From Isoetes taiwanensis (Eukaryota > Streptophyta > Lycopodiopsida > Isoetales > Isoetaceae): a DNA stretch of 64,000 nt. The notes under the pieces are model-generated. The model saw only the letters and a list, made by a program, of their open reading frames with translations, was not told the origin of the DNA and made no database searches. A program made the position numbers and the translations under genes. Of the stretch, positions 1 through 11,600 are shown piece by piece. The first letter of the stretch is position 1; the number at the start of each line of letters is the position of its first letter. The stretch covers positions 87,727-151,726 of the forward strand of contig JAJEKV010000546.1 of the NCBI GenBank assembly GCA_021234155.1. Reading direction: 5' to 3'.

Positions 1-410
1 CCCTCGTGGCGTTATTGCACACCCTCCGCTAAAGGCCAATTCACACTCTGAGCGTGTTGGACATGAGCTACTTTGGCGCTTAGGGGAGGCGGGGTGGTCT
101 TCGCCCGCGAAACTTGGTCTCCAAGGTAATGTCGATGTTCGAGTCCATTGGCGAGTCGGATGGCGGTTTCGGGGTGGGAGAGTTGCCCGTCCGTGGCGGA
201 GACCTAAAGAGAGGACCTTGGGGTGGGACTTCTTCGGGAAGGCTTTAGGGCTCGTCTTACGGCTTCAAGGCCCTCCCACTACCTCATGACATTGTGCAAG
301 ATCTGGTCCAATCGGATAGGGGGTGTGGCCTCAAAACACAAACCACAATGCGTTGCCGGGGTTATTGTAGGGTTTACGTTATGGAGGTCGAGTTTTATTC
401 GATTGCACTT
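1..410 (-). repeat. Inverted copy of unknown 0.4-kb A module
   Basis: This stretch is the reverse complement, with many small differences, of the module seen at 627-1010, 1428-1830 and 2217-2541. Shared landmarks include the word for 'catgtccaacacgttaagt', the 'cctctctttagggtc' segment and 'cctacaataacacggcagcgcc'. With the next copy it forms a large imperfect palindrome centred near 520. Short ORFs on both strands do not resemble a known family and differ between copies by frameshifts. The window edge cuts the repeat, so its true left end is unknown. Confidence 0.7.
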
Positions 411-626
411 GAGACATGGTCGGCTTCTGATTGAAAACCGAAGCAATAAACGGCCCGGCGAAATGGGGTGCGGATTTTACCGAGCTCGCTTTGTCATAAT
501 TAGAAGTCAAGAACACATTTTGTTGTAGCAAAATTTTTTGGAATGATTCGGGATCGCCAATAGATCCAAAGTACATTATTTCATTTGCCATGGCGGATGC
601 GAGTTGAAAAAGGTACACCGGGTCCC
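411..626. other. Spacer at the centre of the palindrome
   Basis: About 200 bases separate the inverted and direct A modules. Part of it (from the 'catggtcggcttctgattgaaaaccg' side) is related to the module end; the rest is not seen elsewhere in the window. No gene is visible. Confidence 0.4.
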
Positions 627-2541
627 AAGTGCTGGCTGGATAAAACTTCGACCTCCATAGCGCGTAAACCCTACAATAACACGGCAGCGCCACGGGGTTT
701 GCGCGTTTGGAGGCCACACAATGATTGGACCAGGATCTTGCCTAATGTCATGAGGTAGTGGAGGGCCTTGGCCTTGAGAGGCATGGAGCCCTAAAGCCTT
801 CGGAAGAAGTCCGACCCAAGGTCCTCTCTTTAGGGTCCTAGCCATGGATGGGCAACTCTCCCACCCGGGCTGTCATCGACTCTGCCAACGGTTCGAAACA
901 TTGACATTACCAGACCAAGTTTGCGTGGGCGAAGACAACCCCCTGCTCGGAAGCGCCAAAGTAGCTCATGTCCAACACGTTAAGTAGTGAATTGGCCTTA
1001 GCGGAGGGTGCGAGAATCACGGGACGTGGGGTTCGTGTTTCTTTTGCTGCAAAAAATGACCCGGGTAACTTGGTCCCTAGGGTCGATGTTTCCGGACGAC
1101 ATGGTTTAAGTCAAATCTCCATTCGGGGCCTTTGTACTGCCGACGACAAAACACTTGGTTTTCTACAAACGTCATTTGCGGGGACGCTGCGGTTTTATAT
1201 GTTCTCCCGGACAGATCTTGAATCTTTTTGAGCCTGCTCGAAGCAAGTTACTTGAATGGAGAATTCAACGGTCGGATAGGGAAACCGGGTTCCGGGAAGG
1301 GAGGCATTGGCATTTGCCCTCCCGGAGGAGCACTGGTAGGAAAGCCTGCCTCGGTAATTCCAGACCCCATTTCGTCAGTTTACATTTTTTCTGGTTTTCA
1401 AGCAGCTTCGACCATGTCTCGCGTAACTGGCTTCGACCTCCATAACGTAAACCCTACAATAACACGGCAGCGCCACGGGGTTTTGCGTTTTGGAGGCCAC
1501 ACCTAAGTCGGTGGACGGGATCTTGCCTAATGTCATGAGAGGTAGTGGGAGGGCCTTGAAGCCAGAAGACGGAGCCCTAAAGCCTTCCAGAAGAAGTCCG
1601 ACCCCAAGGTCCTCTCTTTAGGGTCTCTGGCCATGGACGGGCAACTCTCCCACCCCGGAACTGTCATCTGACTCTGCCAATGGACTCGGAACATCGACAT
1701 TACCTTGGAGACCAAGTTTAGGTAGGCGAAGACCACCCGGCTCGAGGCGCCAAAGTAGCTCATGTCCAACACGTTAAGTAGTGAATTGGCCTTAGCGGAG
1801 GGGTGCGGGAATCTTTGCCACGTAGAGGGTTAGGTGTTTCTTTTTGCTGCAAAAATGGCCAAGGGTAACTTGGTCCCTAGGGTAATTCATTTGTTTGGAC
1901 GACATGGAGAAGTCAAATCTCCATTCGGGGCCTTTGTCTTGCCCGAGCGACAAAACACTTGGTTTTCTGCAAATCATTGCCGGGACACTGCGGTTTTATA
2001 TGTTCTCCGGACGGATCTTGAATCTTTTGAGCACGCTTTCGAAGCAAGTTACTTGAATGGAGAATTCAGCGGTGGGATAGGAAGCCGGGTTCGGGAAGGG
2101 AGGCATTGGCATTTGCCCTCGGGAGGGCTGCTTGGTAGGAAAGCTTGCCTCGGTAATTCCATACCCCATTTCGTCGGTTTGTTGCTTACGGTTTTCAAGC
2201 TGCGACTTCTCGACCATGTCTCAAGTGCAAGCTGGATAAAACTTCGACCTCCATAGCGTAAACCCTACAATAACACGGCAGCGCCACGGGTTTTGCGTTT
2301 TGGAGCCACACACACAGTCGAGATTGGACCGGGATCTTGCCTAATGTCATGAGGTAGTGGGAGGGCCTTGAAGCGGAAAGGCGGAGCCCTAAAGCCTTCC
2401 AGAAGAAGTCCGACCCCAAGGTCCTCTCTTTAGGGTCTCTGGCCACGGACGGGCAACTCTCCCACCCCAGAGCTGTCATCTGACAATGGACTCGGAACAT
2501 CGACATTACCCTGGAGACCAAGTTTCGTGGGCGAGAACATG
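627..2541 (+). repeat. Tandem 0.8-kb repeat (A-B-A-B-A modules)
   Basis: Module A at 627-1010, 1428-1830 and 2217-2541 alternates with module B at 1011-1427 and 1831-2216, giving a period of about 795 bp (the word 'gtccaacacgttaagtagtg' recurs at about 969 and 1767). Module B contains 'caagttacttgaatggagaa' in both copies. Copies differ mainly by one- or two-base changes in C/G-rich words. Open frames of 80-140 codons exist but shift frame between copies and match nothing I recognise. The last A copy runs directly into the 19-bp minisatellite. It could be a fragment of a larger dispersed repeat or transposon. Confidence 0.7.
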
Positions 2542-5309
2542 CCACCTAGGCTCAAAGCGTGCCAAGGTGGCTCAAACATGCCACCTAGGCTCCAACATGC
2601 CCGTAGGCTCGAACATGCCGGCTAGGCTCCAACATGCCACCTACGGCTCCAACATGCCACGTGGGCTCCAACATGCCACTTAGCCAGGCTCCAACATGCC
2701 ACACGGGCTCAAAGCGTGCCACGTGGGCTCCAACATGCCACCTAGGCTCCACCATGCCAAGGTGGCTCCAACATGCCACCTAGGCTCAAAGCGTGCCAAG
2801 GTGGCCAAACATGCCACCTAGGCTCCAATGTGCCACCTTGGCTCCAACATGCCAGCTAGGCTCCAACATGCCACACGGCTCCAACATGCCCGTGGGCTCC
2901 AACATGGCACCTAGCATGCCACCTAGGCTCCAACATGCCACACGGGCTCCAACATGCCACGTGAGCTCCAACATGCCAAGTTGGCTCCAACATGCCACCT
3001 AGGCTCCACCATGCAAAGGTGGCTCAATTATGCCACCTAGGCTCCAACATCCCACCAAGGCTTCAACATGCCAAGTAGGCTCCAACATGCCAACTAGGCT
3101 CCAACATGCCTCGTGAGCTCTAGCATGCCACCTAGGCTCCAACGTGCCACCTTGGCTCCAACATGCCGCGTGGGCTCCAACATGCCACCTAGAATGCCAC
3201 CTAGGCTCCTAACATGCCACACGAGGCTCCAACATGCCCGTGAGAGCTCCAACATGCCAAGTTGGCTCCAGCGTGCCACCTAGGCTCAAGCATGCCAAGG
3301 TGGCTCAAATATGCCACCTAGGCTCCAACATGCCACCAGGGGCTCCAACATGCCACGTGGCTCCAACATGCCAAGTTGGCTCCATTGCCACCTAGGCTCA
3401 AGCATGCCAAGGTGGCTCAACATGCCACCCTAGGCTCCAACATGCCCACAGGCTCCAACATGCCAAGGTGGCTAGGCACCAACATGCTCAAGCGTGCCAA
3501 GGTGGCTAAAACATGCCACCTAGGCTCCAACATGCCCGTGAACTCCAACATGCCACCTAGGCACCAACATGCCACATAGGCTCCAACATGCCGGCTCCAA
3601 CATAAGGCTCCAACATGCCACGTAGGCTCCAACATGCCAACTAGGCTCCAACATGCCTCGTGAGCTCTAGCATGCCACCTAGGCTCCAGCGTGCCACCCT
3701 GGGCTCCAACATGCCACCCTAGGCTCCAACATGCCAAGGTGCCTCCAACATGCCACCTAGGCTCAAAGCGTGCCAAGGTGGCTCAACATGCCACCTAGGC
3801 TCCAGCGTGCCCGTAGGCTCCAACATGCCGACTTGCCACGTGGCTCCAACATGCCACCTAGCATGCCACCAGGCTCAACATGCCCACGGGCTCAAGCGTA
3901 CCCGTGAGCTCCAACATGCCACTGGGCTCCAACATGCCAACTAGGCTCCAACATGCCTCGTGAGCTCTGGCATGCCACCTGGGCTCAGCGTGCCACCTTG
4001 GCCCCAACATGCCACGTGGGCTCCAACATGTCACCTAGCATGCCAACATGCCACCTAGCATGCCACCTAGGAACGCAACATGCCACACGGGCTCCAACAT
4101 GCCACGTGAGCTCCAACATGCCAAGTTGGCTCCAGCGTGCCACCTAGGCTCAAGCATGCCAAGGTGGCTCAAATATGCCACCTAGGCTCCAACATGCCAC
4201 CACATATGGCTTCAACATGCCACGTAGGCTCCATTAGTCAAACATGCCACCCTGGGCCCAACATGCCAGCGTGGCTCCAACATGCCGCGTCGGCTCCAAC
4301 ATGCCTCGTGAGCTCTAGCATGCCACCTAGGCTCCAATGTGCCACCTAGGCTCCAATGTGCCACTAGGCTCCAACATGCCAAGGTGGCTCCAACATGCCA
4401 CCTAGGCACAAGCATGCCAAGGTGGCTCAAATATGCCACCATCGGCTCCAACATGCCACGGGCTTCAACATGCCCGTAGGCTCCAACATGCCCCGTGAGC
4501 TCTAACATGCCACCTAGGCTCCAACATGTCACCTACGGCTCCAACATGCGCCTAGGCTCCAACATGTCAAGGTGGCTCCAACCGCCACCTAGGCTCCAAC
4601 ATGCCAAGGTGGCTCCAACATACCACCTAGGCTCCAACCGCCACCCACGGCTCCAACATGCCGCGTGGGCTCCAACATGCCACCCTAGCATGCCACCTAG
4701 GGTGTAACATGCAGCACGGGCTCCAACATGCCACGTGAGCTCTAACATGCCACCTAGGCTCCAACATGCCACCCACGGCTCCAACATGCCACCCGGGCTC
4801 CAACATGTCAAGGTGGCTCCAACATGCCACCTAGGCTCCAACATGCCAAGGTGGCTCCAACATGCCACCTAGGCTCCAACATGCCACCCACGGCTCCAAC
4901 ATGCCACCCAGGGCTCCAACATGCCACCTAGCATGCCACCTAGGCTCAACATGCCACACGGGCTCCAACATGCCACGTGAGCTCCAACATGCCACAAAGG
5001 CTCCAACATGCCAAGTTGGCTCCAAGCGTGCCACCTAGGCTCAAGCATGCCAAGGTGGCTCAAATATGCCACCTAGGCTCCATCATGCCACCAAGGCTTC
5101 AACATGCCACGCAGGCTCCAACATGCCAAGGTGGCTCCAACATGCCACCTAGGCTCCAACATGCCAAGGTGGCTCCAACATGCCACCTAGGCTCCAACAT
5201 GCCACCCTACGGCTCCAACATGACCGTGGGCTCGAGGCGTGCCGCGTGGGCTCCAACATGCCAGGATGGCTTAGACATGCCACGTGGGCTCCAAATGCCA
5301 CCTAGGCCC
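2542..5309. repeat. 19-bp minisatellite, about 145 units
   Basis: Tandem units of 19 bp, consensus 'gctccaacatgccacctag', with common variants ending 'aaggtg', 'cacgtgg', 'cacgggg' and shorter units. Many units contain the palindrome CCTAGG where they join. Because 3 x 19 = 57, reading frames cycle every 19 codons and long open frames appear on both strands, giving peptides with repeated 'LQHAT', 'SNMP' or 'GMLEP' words. I treat those frames as by-products of the period, not as genes. The array starts exactly at the end of the 0.8-kb repeat and ends at the word 'ccacctaggcccaggaacc'. Confidence 0.9.
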
Positions 5310-5910
5310 AGGAACCTGTTCTTAAGGTTCATCCTCTCTTTCCGCTTTACGCTGACTGTCATGAGTTACAAAACCAGGACACCTAAAAATCAGGACACTT
5401 GCAACATGTTAGACGAGACAACATTACTATGTGCGAGCTTATGCGTATTGCCCCTTCTTTTTTCAGCGAAGGCGGGGCGAGATCGATGCATTATTTCATG
5501 GGATGTGGCGGATGGTGGGCGGGATCAACTACTGATGCATGGTTGGTTCCAACTTCACTTGGGTATCGCACCCATTGGCGGCATAATATTTGCTACGCTT
5601 TCAATGATCAATGGGGCTAGCAGCGTCGACTTCTTGTTCACATTCACATTTTCAATGCTATATTTGCCACAATAATGGCTTGTAACATTGGTCCACCTTC
5701 ATGATTTGTTCATAACAACAACATGCTAGTTCAGGTGACACATTAGGGTTTTTAAGCACAATGTTGAGGTAACACATTAGGGTGTAAGTGCATGGGGTAA
5801 AAATTATTAATTTCTTATAACCATTGAACCATGCAGCATTTCCACCTTGCGTGAGCAGGTCACGAGGTCCGCCCACCCAAATCCGAAATTATTGTGGAGG
5901 GAGCGGAGGA
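5310..5910. other. Intergenic stretch, nothing assigned
   Basis: Sequence between the minisatellite and the ORF at 5911. A reading frame running out of the minisatellite continues to 5675 but has no recognisable domain after the repeats. AT content rises towards 5700-5830, which may be the upstream region of the next gene. No clear TATA box or other site could be fixed. Confidence 0.4.
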
Positions 5911-6708
5911 ATGAATGATCGCGGCAGCAGTACATCGGGAGATGGGTTCGATTGGGTCAGGGATTCCACAGTTCTTTCTCCATTTCCTACTCCTTCTCCT
6001 CCACTTCCTCCGACTACGAAATCCTGGCTGATGGCTCAATCCGGGGTTTCTCAAGCAGAATTCAAATCTTGGAGCTGGGATAAGATTTTTGAACATATTG
6101 CGGGCATGTTTGCAGGGGAGGATTGGGAGGATGATCGAAAGATCATCAGGCAAGCTTTAGAGAAGGGAAGAGTTAATGGAATGGCCTTCTTAAGGCTCAA
6201 ACTTGAGCATTGGATGCAGATTCCTGGGGCTGCCGTTCCAATAGGCATTGCCAGTTCTTTGGTGGGAATAGCCGAGGAGATTTCTGGACCGAAAGGCACG
6301 CCCCCATCTGTGCAAGGGCCTTCGGCATGTCCAAAAACATCAACCGGTGTCGACAACTGGCTCATCTTCTGGGGCCGTTTTGATGCGGTCGACTCTAACC
6401 GTAACAGTAGCCTTTCTATCGATCCAAAACTCATTTACAGCAAGGGGGCGAAAGGGGGCTACACTCATTTGGATTTAAAGAGATGTGGGTATGATGATGG
6501 CGTGGAGCATTGCTTGAACGGTGGGCGTAAATGTCGGGAGTGGGCAGACAAACACTTCCCCATTTATGATGAAGTGAATTTTAGCAAGGACAACGTGGAG
6601 GAGAGAAACTTGAGGGCTAACGTGGCTGAAGAGATACTTGCAAGCGGTTCTCTCAAGGCTGTGAAGTTCCAGGATGGATGCTCTCGTTTGCCTAATGGCC
6701 CGAGTTAG
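5911..6708 (+). CDS. Hypothetical protein, possible SAM-like domain
   Basis: An uninterrupted frame gives 265 codons from the first ATG at 5911 (the frame is open back to 5824 but without an ATG). The N-terminal 45 residues are Ser/Pro/Thr-rich, including a run of 'SPFPTPSPPLPP', and look disordered. Residues of about 55-125 ('SWSWDKIFEHIAGMF' through 'GIASSLVGIAEEI') look like a compact all-helical module. The order W...hydrophobic helices...'NGMAFLRLKLEHWMQI'...'IGIASSLVGI' resembles SAM-type domains, but this is pattern resemblance only. The C-terminal half contains 'DLKRCGYDDGVEHCLNGGRK' and 'HFPIYDEVNFSKDN' and is unassigned. It is the only long frame in the window that looks protein-like throughout. 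It may be the first exon of a longer gene, since a possible splice donor 'gaggtaactgg' lies just after the stop. No function is claimed. Confidence 0.55.
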   Translation: MNDRGSSTSGDGFDWVRDSTVLSPFPTPSPPLPPTTKSWLMAQSGVSQAEFKSWSWDKIFEHIAGMFAGEDWEDDRKIIRQALEKGRVNGMAFLRLKLEHWMQIPGAAVPIGIASSLVGIAEEISGPKGTPPSVQGPSACPKTSTGVDNWLIFWGRFDAVDSNRNSSLSIDPKLIYSKGAKGGYTHLDLKRCGYDDGVEHCLNGGRKCREWADKHFPIYDEVNFSKDNVEERNLRANVAEEILASGSLKAVKFQDGCSRLPNGPS

Positions 6709-8850
6709 ATTTACCTGAGGTAACTGGATTCTTTGGATTATTTTTTAACTTTCTTTAAGTTGCTAGTGCCAGTGATTACAGAGGTGAAAGTGTTAGTAGG
6801 TTACTCTTTGTTTCGAGCATTACATTACTGTAAAAGTTTCCTGTCTTTTGAGTTCAGATCTAGAATGAGTTGCTACAGATTACAAATAGGTTACTCTTTA
6901 TTTCGCGCATAGTAAAGTTTTCCTATTTTTTAACTCCGGATCTAGAATGTGGGATGTTGTAACCTGTGTGTACCAAACTTTGGGAGTATGAAATGTTTGC
7001 CCTCAATGGGTTCCTCAAAGTGCTCCATACTTTTCCCTCAATCCATTCATGGCGGATCGAGGGGTTCCATTCTTGAGGTTTAGGTTTTCATTGCCAAAGA
7101 TAAGATCTAGACCAGGGCTTTCTTTTTAGCTGGGGCGAAGATTGAGTACATGTACGGAGGTCCAACAACCGATCCTATTTTGCTTGCAAATTCCAGCTTC
7201 TAGTTGTTAAACTATCTTTGCCATTTATTACGTATAATTCAATAGTGGTTGATTGAATCATGCGGCCTTTGTTTACCTCGCCTAATGAATGGGCTAAAAA
7301 CTTCCATAAAATCAGAAAAGGGGCTGACCGAAAAATGAGCAATCACAATTGTATTAATTCTTTGATGCTTGCTAAATATCGAGATACTTCCTTTTCTTCC
7401 TCTTTTAATTGCGGGATTTCGACATACTTGCCGCGATAAGAGGGCTCGGCTCAGGACATGCTCAAGAAGCGGAGGCCTCAAAGAAATTATGACTTTGGTG
7501 AAACCATCGTCTTCCTCGTTGGAACTCGGCGATTGTTCGAGCTAAAGGGAGCTGAAATTACGTGATGGCGTGTATCTTTGCGTTGCAAAGAGAGAAATAC
7601 TATGAGGACCTCACCGATCACGTTGGGACTGCCATTGTACATGGTATTCTTTTGTGGGGGATGGTATCGCAAGCTTCGAAGTAATCGTCAAGGCGATTGT
7701 CACTCGAAGACACATTGCAAACAATGTTTGTCGGGGGCTAAACATACAGCTTTCTAATCTGGAAGTAGAGGTAAATTGATTTATACGTGCTTCATTTTAC
7801 GTGATTGGTCATTGAAATTAGTATTTACAATCGAGGTTGTCTTAAATTTACTTTCTGAATTGTTGTTTTGATAGATATTTGCATTTTCTTGTCATTTACA
7901 TTCTTTGGACATTTATCCAATAGGAGAAGGTCATCGGCGGAGTGTATGACAGATTTGAATGGGGAAGTCCTTGCGCGAGCAGGGGGAGGCGGAAGGTAGA
8001 GAGCACGCGTAGTTCAATTCTGCAACTTTGTGTGAAGTGCGCTCATTTTAACATGTTCTCTTTACGCGCGGAGGGCAAGGAGGCTAAGTCTTTGGTTTCT
8101 GCGGGGCATCAACGGCCCGGCGAGGGAACAAGCCGTGCAATCCCCTGTGGTAGGTACCTTGGCACATTCAGAACTTGTTTTGTTTCTGTTTTCCAAATCG
8201 AAGGACGTGCAGGCTCTAGCAGCTGGCGTGAAGGTTGTAGCAGCGGAAATTCCGTCCAGCGCCACTACTTCAAGTGGACATTACGAACCACGACTGCGGG
8301 TTGAAGTTACGGATGGCGGGCTGGGAGGATTGGCAAGAAGGCCTGCAACTAGGTCAACTCCACATGAACAACATCTTTGGTAGCGACAAGGAGGGCCGAA
8401 AGGCTGCGAGAGGGCGTAAGTTGTAGAATTAGTGCTTCGTTATAATGCGTTTTGTTGCAACATTATTTTCTAATGCCTCGCGATGGCGGGATGGCGATGA
8501 CAAGTTCCACAAAGGGGACAACATCATTCTTATGAATGAAGATGGAGAGAAGGTCGCCCGGCGGCGAGTCAAGTCACGAGGGGGAGTTAGAGATACTTAT
8601 CCAGGGGTCCGCGGATAAAAGCGGGACTGATATCATCAAAGCGATGGTTGCCTATCCTCCAAAGCATATTACACGGGTCTCCCAAATTGGTGCGTCCTTT
8701 CTAGTTAAACTATAGGTGCATAATAGTGTTTAAACATGAATTTTAATGGGAGCTCTAGGTTAAGATGCTTGTTTCTAGCGATCATGATTTTAATTCTAGC
8801 TTTTGTTATGGTATTTGCAAGGTAATCAGCTTTAATACTTTCTTCACAGG
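6709..8850 (+). other. Possible introns or broken exons, no clear gene
   Basis: This stretch has short protein-like patches in different frames, for example 7486-7560 ('DFGETIVFLVGTRRLFELKG'), 8125-8300 ('VVGTLAHSELVLFLFSKSKD') and 8490-8690 ('DDKFHKGDNIILMNEDGE', then after a frame change 'GSADKSGTDIIKAMVAYPPK'). AT-rich intron-like sequence separates the patches. The frame change inside the last patch suggests either a pseudogene or consensus errors. The patches could be internal exons of a gene starting at 5911 and ending at 9171, but the joins cannot be fixed from sequence alone. Confidence 0.35.
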
Positions 8851-9171
8851 TGTGCAAATGGGGCCGAAGATGAGGAAAATGCGATATCGGTCTATCATCT
8901 TCCAAAAACATGGAAGAATAAGGCTGCGAAAGCGAGTCCAGTAGATTTAAGAAATCTTGCCCGGTTTGTCCTTCAAGATAAGCCTTTGGCCAACCGGATC
9001 ATGTCCTTCTGTAAGGAGAAGCATGATGGCAAGTTCCACCTGAAAAACATCAAGATAGACGAGCTCACGCACGAGTTCGTGGAGCAATGCTTGGAGTTGC
9101 GTGTGCTGCTCGTTAGGACAGATGCATGGGATGGCAGCAAATTTGAGGACAGCCAGCTTCTCCTTATGTAG
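8851..9171 (+). CDS. Terminal exon-like ORF, unknown protein
   Basis: After an acceptor-like 'tttcttcacag' ending near 8850, one frame stays open to a stop at 9169-9171. It encodes about 106 residues, including 'ENAISVYHLPKTWKNKAAKA' and 'CKEKHDGKFHLKNIKIDELT', and ends in 'FEDSQLLLM'. The composition is protein-like (helical, charged) but no family is recognised. It has no good ATG near its start, so it is better read as a last exon than as a free-standing gene. Its partner may be the ORF at 5911-6708. Confidence 0.45.
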   Translation, partial: CANGAEDEENAISVYHLPKTWKNKAAKASPVDLRNLARFVLQDKPLANRIMSFCKEKHDGKFHLKNIKIDELTHEFVEQCLELRVLLVRTDAWDGSKFEDSQLLLM

Positions 9172-9330
9172 CTTTTATGTTACCCGTTCTCCTGATTTAG
9201 CTTTCATCTTCTGATCACAATACTCTCTGAACTAGTGATTAAGCACATAATCTTATGTGACATGCTACTTCTTTTTGTTTTTTGAACTTCTAAACCTTTG
9301 TGACTTCTGTTTCTGATCTTCTAAGATCTA

Positions 9331-9430
9331 TAGCAGTCTGGATAATATATGCTTTGAATTTGTAACAGTTCGGATAATAGATGCTTTGAATTATGTAACA
9401 GTTCGGATAATAGATGCTTTGAATTATATA
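9331..9430 (+). repeat. Short tandem repeat, about 34 bp x 3
   Basis: Three copies of a unit containing 'ggataatagatgctttgaat' follow each other; the first copy is the most divergent ('ggataatatatgctttgaat'). Confidence 0.85.
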
Positions 9431-9850
9431 TCGCTCTGTCCCAAATATCTGTCAAGGTCATTTTGAACTTCAAACTTCTGTAACCAAACAGAAAAATCTC
9501 GTTTAACTTAAAAAATTCGTTGAGTATTACTCTGTTTTTGTATGGTCTGTAAGTAGCCATCCATATTAGGCTTACTTGTTGGCATAGGCTTCGCCGGCAG
9601 CAAACATTTGGAGCGACGCAAGACCAGGTAATGAGGACTTCATCCTTGCTTTAGAAATCTACAAAAAATCTGCTTGCTTTTGTTATTGACCATTGCTATT
9701 TACTAGGGCCTGCTCGATTGTGAAGGAATTTTCGACTAGGTACGGACCAAAACATTTTCCTCCACGGCTTCTTCTATTGAGGTATTTATCGCTTTATGGT
9801 TTTTATAGTTCTCTACCATGTCTCAAGTTATCAAGTTTAATGAAGTTTAT

Positions 9851-10006
9851 TGGATTATAGGCTGCGGGGATGGCGTCTGCGATGCCCGTTCGCAAAAGTG
9901 TTCTCATTTGTAGAGTTGGCAGCAAGATGCAAGTTGAGCGACCAAGTCTACATTGAGAAAACTTGCGGTGGGATTCACTTACGCCATCCCCCGCAACTAT
10001 AATCCA
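9851..10006. repeat. Inverted repeat with 26-bp arms
   Basis: The left arm at 9851-9876 starts 'tggattatag' and ends 'gggatggcgt'. The right arm at 9981-10006 is its reverse complement with about three differences. Weaker matching continues outward ('ttaatgaagtttat' against 'aagataacattaa'). The loop is about 104 bases. It may be a small foldback element or the terminal repeats of a MITE; no target duplication was recognised. Confidence 0.6.
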
Positions 10007-11082
10007 AAGATAACATTAATTGTTGCGCGGAAACGTCCTCATACATGTTGATTGCCGCGGCAAGTGAAATCTTTTGTTTCTCATAGCGGTGTTCATCAAA
10101 GCGGGTAAAATTTTTTAGTTTACGTTACGTATATGCACTCTCAAATTGCTTAGAAATGTGGTGCAATTTCATCCGGGAACAATCATGGATACGGTCCGCT
10201 ATATGTCATCCCCAAAACTATGAGTTGACCATCTTTGGGGTTATTGTAAGTGATATGCTTTTAATTATCGAAATCTGGCGACAATAGATATGATTAATGT
10301 GCACACATGAACTGCGGGGAACAAACCGGACCAGCATACTACGTTGTTTTAATGGATGACATCGGTTCGGACATTGATGCTAGAGCATTTCGGCATGTAT
10401 ATACAGTGCACGCATGAGATTATACGGGCTGATTTTGCGAGAGCCATGAGTTAATAGTTTCCCATTCTAACGAGGCATGCTTAGGCCACAACTCTTGATC
10501 CAAAAGGGTTGTCGCTGCACTTGATCGTTTAGTTTTGTATTAAGCGGTGGGAAGAAAAAAAAAGCTTCGTGAATTATGTGTATGCGCACCTTACACGCCA
10601 CTAAGGCAACCAATATTTTACGGATATGACGGCCTACCGAGAATGCATCTTCCTTTGGAGGTAGGCGGAACACCGCGAGCCAGTCGAGATCAAGCCGCAT
10701 GAGAAGATGCTCCACGAGGTCTCTTTTGGTAATGCTCTATCAGCACAAGACAATCATAATGTAAATTATGGGCAGTTGTGCTCTATGCATCTTGTGTTCA
10801 CTTTTCGTTCCATAATATAAAAGATTTGTTCATATTGTCTCTTGCTGTAATTAAGAATGTATGATAGAATATATGTTTAGGAGGCAGAGACAACAAATTA
10901 AAATGCTGCACCAAGAAATATGCAACAATATCTAAAAGTGAGAAGAATACAATACTAAGAAACACGTGTAGAAGAAAAGAAAAACATTAGACCTTTCACA
11001 CAGAAACTGTGAGAAACATCACATACTTTAAATAGAAACCCTTGAAACCACAATGCTTTTTAGATGGGACATTGTGTAGTAT
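10007..11082. other. No gene recognised
   Basis: Mixed-composition sequence turning AT-rich after 10800. An 82-codon minus-strand frame (10467-10715) exists but shows no domain or conserved-looking motif. Nothing further can be supported. Confidence 0.4.
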
Positions 11083-11600
11083 TACCTTATTCACATGTCT
11101 AAAACAAGAATATTATATCTGTAGCTTTATTTCAGGTATTGTAAACAGGTTTTCCACGTATAAAACAACATGCTCTTTAAAGGACATCACTGTTTCTCCA
11201 CCTATTGCTTTTCTAAATGTTACATGTCTAAATGCATAAAACAACCAAACAGGGATTCTTTTGGATTTTGTTGGAAAGCCATATAGCAACGTGTTTCTTC
11301 TCAAATAAAATTGTTTCTCTACACATTGAGTTCACAAAAATGACATGTCTCAAATGCCTAAAAGAACAATATTCAACTCTATAGTTTTCTTTTGGGTGTT
11401 GTAAATTGGTCCAAAAAGTATAGAACAACATGTTTAATTTAGATATAGCAATGCATACAAAATTGTTCCTCTACATATTGAGTTACTAAAAAGTACACGT
11501 CTCAAATGCCTAAAACAACAATATACAACCCTATAATTTTTTTTTGGCTATTGTAAATTGGCTCAAAAAATATAGAACAACTAGTGTACTTTGGAGATAA
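11083..11600 (+). repeat. Degenerate tandem repeat, 120-155 bp units
   Basis: The phrase 'acatgtctaaa' or 'acatgtctcaaatgcctaaaa' recurs at about 11093, 11221, 11343 and 11489. Each is followed by an AT-rich tail with 'tattgtaaa' and 'agaacaaca' words. Four diverged units are visible. It is AT-rich non-coding sequence with no gene inside. Confidence 0.6.

Noticed and set aside
2585-5072. Many repeat-peptide ORFs on both strands (60-120 codons, 'GMLEP' or 'SNMP' repeats)
   Set aside because: They follow directly from the 19-bp period and occur on both strands over the same bases; no codon bias or start context supports a protein.
10467-10715. 82-codon minus-strand ORF
   Set aside because: No recognisable motif, low-complexity Phe/Pro run, and no supporting context.
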